NCBI GenBank assembly: GCA_947624265.1
Contig: CANQJQ010000005.1
Span: 1-36,885, forward strand
Direction: 5' to 3'
DNA: 36,885 nucleotides
Source: Candidatus Gastranaerophilales bacterium
Lineage (GTDB): Bacteria; Cyanobacteriota; Vampirovibrionia; Gastranaerophilales; Gastranaerophilaceae
Position numbers and translations under genes: made by a program. Below, piece by piece: positions 31,613 through 36,885 of the stretch (its first letter is position 1; every line of letters begins with the position of its first letter). The notes beneath the pieces are model-generated. The model was not told the DNA's origin and searched no databases. It saw only the letters and a program-made list of their open reading frames with translations.

Positions 31613-32590
31613 ATGTTAAAACCGAAATACGCAGAATTAATTGAATATAAAAGAAACGGACTTATTGAACAAGTACACTACGGTCTGATTTTACATATAA
31701 ATAAAAACGGAATAATTACAAAGATAGGGCAGGACAATAATTACAAATTCTATCACCGTTCTTGTATGAAGCCCTTACAGGCATCAATTATAGCTGACAT
31801 AAATCTTGATTTTGATTTAAGCGAAATAGCCGTATGTTGTGCTTCTCATACGGGGGATTTAATTCATAGAGAAAAAGTACTATCAATATTAAATAAAACA
31901 GGCTGCAGCAAAGATGATTTATTATGTGCACCTCATGTCCCTTTAAGTAAAAAAGAACAGAAAAGATTAATATTGAACGGATTAAATCCTGATAAAATTC
32001 ATAATAATTGTTCCGGAAAGCATTCTCTTATGCTTGCCATATGTAAAAAAATGGGTTTTTCGATAAAAAATTATACGGATATAAATCACCCGCTATCCGA
32101 TTTAATTATTAATAAAGTATGTGAACTGTGTGAAGTTGATAAAAAGGAAATAATAATAACTAAAGACGGTTGCACTCTGCCTGTTATTGCCACATCTCTT
32201 TATTCTTTAGGAAAAGGATTTTTAAATTTATTCACTAATCCTAAGTACGAAAATATTAAGAACGCATTTTTAAAGTACCCTTATTTAATTGGCGGTGATT
32301 TCCGTCTTGACTCCGAGATTATTAATGCATCAGATAATCTTATTGCAAAAGTAGGCGCATGCGGGCTTTGTGTGATTATTAATCTAAAAAAAGAAGAAGG
32401 TCTTATTGTAAAAATAGCCGACTCAAACATGGAGGCAAGAACAATTGCGGTAATTGATGCTTTATTGCAAATAAAATGGCTGGATATACAAAGTATTAAT
32501 TCCAACCAAATAAAACAAATATATATGAAAGAAATAATTTCCCAAGATAATGAAGTTTTAGGCAGTATTTCATCCTCGTTTAGACTTTAA
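31613..32590 (+). CDS. Asparaginase II family protein (Rhizobium etli type)
   Basis: L-asparagine amidohydrolase of the asparaginase II (PF06089) family, unrelated to the E. coli enzymes. It has 325 residues. The active-site pair is S50/K53 (RSCMKPLQA), and the second serine lies in ASHTG (S78). The metal-site residues are C133 and K136 (NNCSGKH), and C187 (DGCTLP) corresponds to the third ligand known in the family. The opening AELIEYKRNGLIEQVHYG matches family N-termini, which fixes the start at 31613. No ribosome binding site precedes it, and a TATAAT abuts the ATG. It converges on the coiled-coil gene with a 1-nt gap. Confidence 0.9.
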   Translation: MLKPKYAELIEYKRNGLIEQVHYGLILHINKNGIITKIGQDNNYKFYHRSCMKPLQASIIADINLDFDLSEIAVCCASHTGDLIHREKVLSILNKTGCSKDDLLCAPHVPLSKKEQKRLILNGLNPDKIHNNCSGKHSLMLAICKKMGFSIKNYTDINHPLSDLIINKVCELCEVDKKEIIITKDGCTLPVIATSLYSLGKGFLNLFTNPKYENIKNAFLKYPYLIGGDFRLDSEIINASDNLIAKVGACGLCVIINLKKEEGLIVKIADSNMEARTIAVIDALLQIKWLDIQSINSNQIKQIYMKEIISQDNEVLGSISSSFRL

Positions 32591-32591
32591 A

Positions 32592-33461
32592 CTAAGCGAA
32601 TGTGCCAAAAGAATCTTCAATATTTTTACCTATTACATCTTTTATTGTATCAAGCTCTGTTTCAACGGCTTTTTGCTCTGTTTGAACCTGTTCAAGCTTT
32701 AATTCCAAAAGTTTATCCATTTTTTGTAATTCTTTTGTTTTTGTTTCATATTCAGCCTCAGCTGCGGCATCATCGGATTCATCGTAAATTTCCGTAATTG
32801 AACTTGAACCCTGCCAAACAGTATTTTCCCAGCCTTCTTCGCTTAAATTTGCCTGTTGTATAATCCATTGTCCGGTTGTTATCATTTCCTGCATATATTT
32901 AGGATCTAAGCAATTGTCATCCTGCAGAAAATGTTCATTTGGCTTTCTTAGATTATCGTTTCTTTTATTTTTAACAGTTATTGTATATTCATGATCCGGA
33001 TACTCGTTCAAATAGTATTGGCTTAATTCTTCTAAATTTTTATTTCTTAATTGACTTTTTTGATCATCATCTAATTTAGGCATATACTTTGTAATAAATT
33101 CATCAGCGGAAGTAACTGTATATTTTTTATTATTTCCATCTTCATCGGTGTATTCAACATCCAAAGTATATCCTTGCGTTGGCACTACAACATTACCGTC
33201 CGTATCAACAAGACGCATACATAAGCCGGTGAAAGGATCTTGACTTGTCAAAATTTCATAAGTTAACTGTTGTGTTGTACCTTCAGGCGTTCTTGCCTGC
33301 ATAATCCTATTGCTCATTGCATCATTATATTTTTCTGATGCATCTATTGATTGCTTAGCAATATTTAATCTCTGTTGAGAGATTTGTTGTCCTTCACGTA
33401 TTAAGTCACTGTTTCTTGCCGTTAGAGATAAATAACGACCTTGCGATGCTGCCAGTCCCAT
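32592..33461 (-). CDS. Uncharacterised coiled-coil protein (MGLAASQ family)
   Basis: A 289-residue protein with an N-terminal MGLAASQGRYLSLTAR and a C-terminal helical stretch (ELQKMDKLLELKLEQVQTEQKAVETELDTIKDVIGKNIEDSF). I recall similar N- and C-termini in many Gastranaerophilales proteins of unknown function, a resemblance to be checked. The middle third (about 75-215) is hydrophilic and acidic (TDEDGNNKKYTV, DPKYMQEMITTGQWI), with no enzyme motif. There is no membrane segment; the heptad-like tail suggests oligomers. GGAGCTATA lies before the ATG. Neighbours give no clear clue. Confidence 0.75.
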   Translation of the reverse strand: MGLAASQGRYLSLTARNSDLIREGQQISQQRLNIAKQSIDASEKYNDAMSNRIMQARTPEGTTQQLTYEILTSQDPFTGLCMRLVDTDGNVVVPTQGYTLDVEYTDEDGNNKKYTVTSADEFITKYMPKLDDDQKSQLRNKNLEELSQYYLNEYPDHEYTITVKNKRNDNLRKPNEHFLQDDNCLDPKYMQEMITTGQWIIQQANLSEEGWENTVWQGSSSITEIYDESDDAAAEAEYETKTKELQKMDKLLELKLEQVQTEQKAVETELDTIKDVIGKNIEDSFGTFA

Positions 33462-33561
33462 TATAGCTCCTTCATATATATTTTGTATTAACTATGTCGG
33501 ATTTTTATTCAATAATCTTAAGTAAACGGCAACAAAAATTTACATTACTTAATAATATAGT

Positions 33562-34557
33562 TTAACCTATATCCCATTTCCCGCAAGTTCCACCCCAGCG
33601 TGCAATAATATTATCACTTTTATTGTTTAACTCGTGAGTGGTTATTTCTCCTTCAACAATAGTAATAATTTCACAATTATTAGAACATCCGCTGCATTGA
33701 TTTGTATACGAGTTAAATGACATTTCTCCCACTTTAAAACCTTTAAAAGTTGTTTTTTTATTGTTATATTGATGATTTTCCATAGCTAAAAGAGCTGCAC
33801 CTATTGCACCCATGGTTTGATGATTTTCAGGTACAACAATTTTTGTATTGAGCGCATCTTCAAACGCCTTTACCATACCAATATTAGTTGCAACTCCGCC
33901 TTGGAAAACGACAATTGGAAGAATTTCTTTACCCAGTGCAAGGTTACTCAGATAATTTCGTACAAGCGCTTGGCATAATCCGTATAATAAATCCTCAACG
34001 GGATACCCAAGCTGTTGTTTATGTATCAAGTCGCTTTCCGCGAATACACCGCATCTCCCCGCAATTCTTGCCGGAGATTGAGATTTAAGTGCTATTTCAC
34101 CAAAATTTTGTATAGGAACATTTAATCTTGATGCCTGCTGGTCAAGAAAACTTCCCGTTCCTGCGGCACAAACCGTATTCATAGCAAAGTCAGTTACAAT
34201 GCCGTCTCTTAATATAATAATTTTACTGTCTTGCCCCCCGATCTCAAGAATTGTTTGCACTCCTTCAATATAAGTGCTGGCAGCTACGGCATGAGCAGTT
34301 ATTTCATTTTTTATTACATCAGCTCCAACTAATGCGCCTGCAAGATTTCTGCCCGAGCCGGTTGTTCCGACGCCCAATATGTTATATTCCTGTTTTGACT
34401 GTTCGATTAATTTATTTAATGATAATTGAACCGCATTTACGGGTTTCCCCGCCGTTCTGGTCATAAAACCATTTATAAATTTACCATTTTCATCAATAAT
34501 TGCTGCTTTTGTTGTAACTGAACCTACATCTATCCCTAAATATGAATTTAAAGTCAT
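33562..34557 (-). CDS. BadF/BadG-type acyl-CoA dehydratase activase with extra C-terminal cysteine domain
   Basis: ASKHA-fold ATPase of the BadF/BadG/BcrA/BcrD and HgdC group, which uses ATP to drive an electron into a (R)-2-hydroxyacyl-CoA dehydratase or related reductase. It has 331 residues. GIDVGSVTTKAAIID (8-22) is the phosphate-1 motif, EIGGQDSKII (105-114) the second, and C130 (NTVCAAGTGSFLDQQ) and C169 (GRCGVF) are the two cysteines that bridge a [4Fe-4S] cluster in homodimers. After residue 280 there are further cysteines C288, C291, C295 and C325, absent from the 260-residue HgdC. No dehydratase subunits are in the window. AGAGGATAA precedes the ATG. Confidence 0.88.
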   Translation of the reverse strand: MTLNSYLGIDVGSVTTKAAIIDENGKFINGFMTRTAGKPVNAVQLSLNKLIEQSKQEYNILGVGTTGSGRNLAGALVGADVIKNEITAHAVAASTYIEGVQTILEIGGQDSKIIILRDGIVTDFAMNTVCAAGTGSFLDQQASRLNVPIQNFGEIALKSQSPARIAGRCGVFAESDLIHKQQLGYPVEDLLYGLCQALVRNYLSNLALGKEILPIVVFQGGVATNIGMVKAFEDALNTKIVVPENHQTMGAIGAALLAMENHQYNNKKTTFKGFKVGEMSFNSYTNQCSGCSNNCEIITIVEGEITTHELNNKSDNIIARWGGTCGKWDIG

Positions 34558-34684
34558 TAATTTATCCTCTTTTTTTATTTTACTAAAAAAATGTAAATAT
34601 TAATAAAAATATGATAGATTTAATAACAAATTTAGATTATTTTAAACTTAAAGTATATGAAAGTGAAAGGTATTTTATGTTTAA

Positions 34685-36349
34685 ATGAGCGGTATTTTTT
34701 CATACTATACTAAATATTCAAAATATGCAGACGAATATAAAATCTGGTCTAAACAGCAGACAATATCCGATGCAAAAAATTTACCGCCTGAAATTAAAGA
34801 AAACATAAAAGCCCGAGCGAAAGCAATATCAGAGCCTATTTTACTTTTAGATAATTATGAACATGAAAAAGCAGAGGACTCGGAATCTTTTTATTTAACT
34901 TATAATATTGAGTTAATGTCCATAGCCACTTTATTGGCATCAATACCGATTGCTGTTACAAAATTATTACCTTCCCTAAATAAACATGCAGATAAAAGTG
35001 TGATACTACAAAAAGCCGCTCAGAGCATAGAAAAATATAAGAAGGCTAAGGTTAGCATTGGGGGAAAGAACGTACCCGTATCGGGGATTATAAGCATAGC
35101 TACATTTATCGGAAGTGCATTATTTTATGTAAACGGCATTAAAAAATCTATGCAGTCCCAGCTTGGTATTATCAGAAAAGCAAGTTTTGATGCCACAAAA
35201 AATATAACTAATGACCCTAAAATTTTCGCCGTTTTAACAAAAGAACAGCAAAAATCAGTAGACTCAGAAATGAATTTTGAAAAGAAAAATAAATCAGCTT
35301 TTGTTGATACTTTAAAAGATAAAGTAGGAATAGATTCTTCACTGCGCTCGGTTAAAGAGTATAAAATAAATAAACCGTTATATGAAAAGGAAAAGCAAGA
35401 ATATTTTGAAAATATAAAAAATAATATTCCTACAAACATAAGCAAACAGGAAGAAATTGATGCGGATATTAATAAAACTGTTTTAGACAGTTATTTAAGA
35501 AATGTTGAACATGCGGTTCTTGAACCTTTAAGAAGAGTTGAAACAATTGCTAATATTTCATATTCTTCTCTTTTTACGGGCGGTTTTTTGGAATATCTTT
35601 TAACCGATAAGTTTGTTAATGTACTGGGAGTAAAAAATAAATTACTAAGAGGCATATTAAAAATTGCTGTCCCGCTTATTTCGTATTTTATTTTAAATAA
35701 AAATATTTCTGATATAGAAAACAAAGCCATATTAGCAACAAAATATAAGTACTTAAAACACTTTACAGAAAATCCTCTTGAAAATGCAGAACAAGAGAAA
35801 AAGCAAAAACTTCCTGAATTTTTGAAATCCATATATAAAGATATGAAAGAATACGATAAGTTTGAAAAAAATGAGCTTCCGTATTTAAAAGAGAAAATGG
35901 ATATAAAGAAACACATAAATCTTTCTCCCGAGCAAATACAAGAGGCGGAACAACTTCAGTACAATACATCTATGATAATTAACAATCAGCGTGAAAAACT
36001 TTATGACCAATCTGTTGGCATCAAAGCACTGTCTGAAACACTACTTGGTCCTATAGATATAGTTGCAACAGCCATAGGAGGAAAACTCGGACACAGCTTT
36101 TCAAGAAAAATCAATAATAAAAAGTTATCCGGTTTATTAACGGGACTTGGGGCTGTTATTGCTTTTATTCCCGCTGCTATTGTTGAAGCAAAACTGACAA
36201 AACAACAAAAATTATCGGAAAAAATTGCTGCAATGCTTGCAGTTAAAGATATTCAGGATGTTAAAAAATTTGTTCATAAATCCGAAAAATCAAATGTATC
36301 ATATTCAGGTTCTAATGTATTTAAAGATATAACAACCAGATTTGAATAA
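34685..36349 (+). CDS. Uncharacterised membrane protein, 554 residues
   Basis: No recognised family. Hydrophobic segments lie at about 77-96, 131-150, 325-345 and 490-510, separated by long Lys/Glu-rich helices, some with heptad character. The layout recalls the 437-residue protein upstream of the radical SAM genes, but I cannot align them convincingly. The start is uncertain. GAAAGG is 14 nt before the ATG at 34685, but only 6 nt before an ATG at 34677 that opens a three-codon frame (ATG TTT AAA TGA) overlapping the chosen start. The 3' end overlaps the convergent aminotransferase gene by 76 nt. Confidence 0.75.
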   Translation: MSGIFSYYTKYSKYADEYKIWSKQQTISDAKNLPPEIKENIKARAKAISEPILLLDNYEHEKAEDSESFYLTYNIELMSIATLLASIPIAVTKLLPSLNKHADKSVILQKAAQSIEKYKKAKVSIGGKNVPVSGIISIATFIGSALFYVNGIKKSMQSQLGIIRKASFDATKNITNDPKIFAVLTKEQQKSVDSEMNFEKKNKSAFVDTLKDKVGIDSSLRSVKEYKINKPLYEKEKQEYFENIKNNIPTNISKQEEIDADINKTVLDSYLRNVEHAVLEPLRRVETIANISYSSLFTGGFLEYLLTDKFVNVLGVKNKLLRGILKIAVPLISYFILNKNISDIENKAILATKYKYLKHFTENPLENAEQEKKQKLPEFLKSIYKDMKEYDKFEKNELPYLKEKMDIKKHINLSPEQIQEAEQLQYNTSMIINNQREKLYDQSVGIKALSETLLGPIDIVATAIGGKLGHSFSRKINNKKLSGLLTGLGAVIAFIPAAIVEAKLTKQQKLSEKIAAMLAVKDIQDVKKFVHKSEKSNVSYSGSNVFKDITTRFE

Positions 36350-36885
36350 AAAATTTTTTCAGGGTAATTATCCGGTAGATTATTCCAATATTTGTAAATA
36401 CATATACCTTCTTGATTTAACTTTTTAACAAAATTATCAGCACTATTCACATCATACGCAAGAAACGGATACCCAAATGGCACCATATTTTTTTGAACAT
36501 TAATTTTTAATAAATTTTTACCGCATAATTGTTTATGTATTTTATAAAACAGCTCTTTACGAATTTCCTTTTCTTTACTAATGTTTATTTTAAAAAAATA
36601 TTCTTTTGTATTTTTTGAAATAAATTTTATATCTTCTTTATCAAGCCTGCTTTCGTTTTTACACAATTCTTCATAGTTTAAGGAATGACATTCATAAGTA
36701 TATGTATCAGTTAAAAAATTTTCATTTATGGTTTTTTGAGTATAAAGGAAAGCTCCGTCACGAAGATTGGGGAAAAATTTTCTCAAAGAATTGAACGACG
36801 CAATTCCTTTAGGGGCAGAATAAATTGCATGTGCATTATCAATAATCAGGTATTTGTATTTAAGTGAAAGTTTATCAACAATTTC
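36274..36885 (-). CDS. DegT/DnrJ/EryC1-type PLP-dependent aminotransferase, 5' end beyond window
   Basis: The frame stays open from the window edge to a TGA at 36274-36276, giving 203 residues of a longer protein. The start lies outside the window, so the internal TTG at 36786 is not the true start. The opening IVDKLSLKYKYLIIDNAHAIYS and SFNSLRKFFPNLRDGAFLYT match the region around the catalytic lysine of the DegT/DnrJ/EryC1/StrS fold (SFxxxRKxx-like; Lys of RKFF). It would act in nucleotide-sugar or surface-glycan synthesis. The remaining tail is family-like but weakly conserved, so the assignment rests on the first 45 residues. Its 3' end overlaps the 554-codon gene by 76 nt. Confidence 0.65.
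   Translation of the reverse strand, partial: EIVDKLSLKYKYLIIDNAHAIYSAPKGIASFNSLRKFFPNLRDGAFLYTQKTINENFLTDTYTYECHSLNYEELCKNESRLDKEDIKFISKNTKEYFFKINISKEKEIRKELFYKIHKQLCGKNLLKINVQKNMVPFGYPFLAYDVNSADNFVKKLNQEGICIYKYWNNLPDNYPEKIFYSNLVVISLNTLEPEYDTFDFSDL

Noticed and set aside
35491-35916. 141-codon minus-strand frame within the 554-residue gene
   Set aside because: Phe/Ser-rich composition typical of an antisense shadow, with no binding site or recognisable motif.
1-36885. CRISPR arrays, insertion sequences, prophage genes, tRNA or rRNA genes
   Set aside because: I looked for spaced repeats, transposase motifs, integrase, capsid genes and tRNA cloverleaf arms in the gaps and saw none.

Overview
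The window is low-GC DNA (roughly one third G+C by eye) from a diderm bacterium. It encodes lipid A enzymes (LpxB, LpxI), Mur ligases, FtsQ and a SecY-type translocon. It also holds several coiled-coil or membrane proteins that resemble families I associate with the gut lineage Candidatus Gastranaerophilales (Melainabacteria/Vampirovibrionia). That placement is an inference from gene content and base composition. No 16S, tRNA or other decisive marker is visible. Nothing points to a phage, insertion sequence or CRISPR; the window reads as a chromosomal core region interrupted by lineage-specific genes.

Layout: (1) 1-1126, the 5' part of a DAACS-family symporter gene on the minus strand, divergent from the next block. 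(2) 1260-5329, an overlapping cell-wall operon murC-murB-ddl-ftsQ. (3) 5481-9505, the distal half of the spc ribosomal operon (rpsE-rpmD-rplO-secY), then, after a terminator, adk-map. The block starts at rpsE with its own promoter and a leader hairpin. (4) 9517-11017, a bifunctional-nuclease-family gene, a DUF1858 gene and rplI. (5) 11018-16573, the most unusual region. It has a promoter, an 18-codon ORF and mutually exclusive hairpins ending in an intrinsic terminator, then a 19-codon ORF with a strong ribosome binding site. These are followed by a 437-residue membrane protein, three tandem paralogous radical SAM proteins and a VanH-like D-2-hydroxyacid dehydrogenase. (6) 16674-20117, dnaE. 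(7) 20101-23326, minus strand, two HD-GYP genes: a response regulator, and a GAF-GGDEF-HD-GYP protein whose GGDEF motif is degenerate.

(8) 23455-28038, minus strand: a sigma-70 family gene, then a tight five-gene run DUF47-pit-TSCPD-lpxI-lpxB that joins phosphate uptake to lipid A synthesis. (9) 28307-36885 carries mostly unusual genes. These are a Pro/Gln-rich HEAT-like protein, a large acidic HerA-like protein with a degenerate Walker A and a C-terminal UvrD/CarD-like Tudor domain, and an asparaginase II. They continue with a coiled-coil protein, an orphan BadF-type activase with an extra cysteine domain, a 554-residue membrane protein, and the C-terminal part of a DegT/DnrJ-type aminotransferase.

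The core blocks work together in envelope growth: UDP-MurNAc peptide synthesis, D-Ala-D-Ala formation, the divisome, Sec translocation and lipid A. The best candidate for an undescribed system is the 11.0-16.6 kb operon. Its three radical SAM proteins share an N-terminal cysteine pattern (C-x17-C-x45/46-C-x2-C) upstream of the CxxxCxxC motif, and it may be under attenuation control. Its substrate cannot be read from the sequence.
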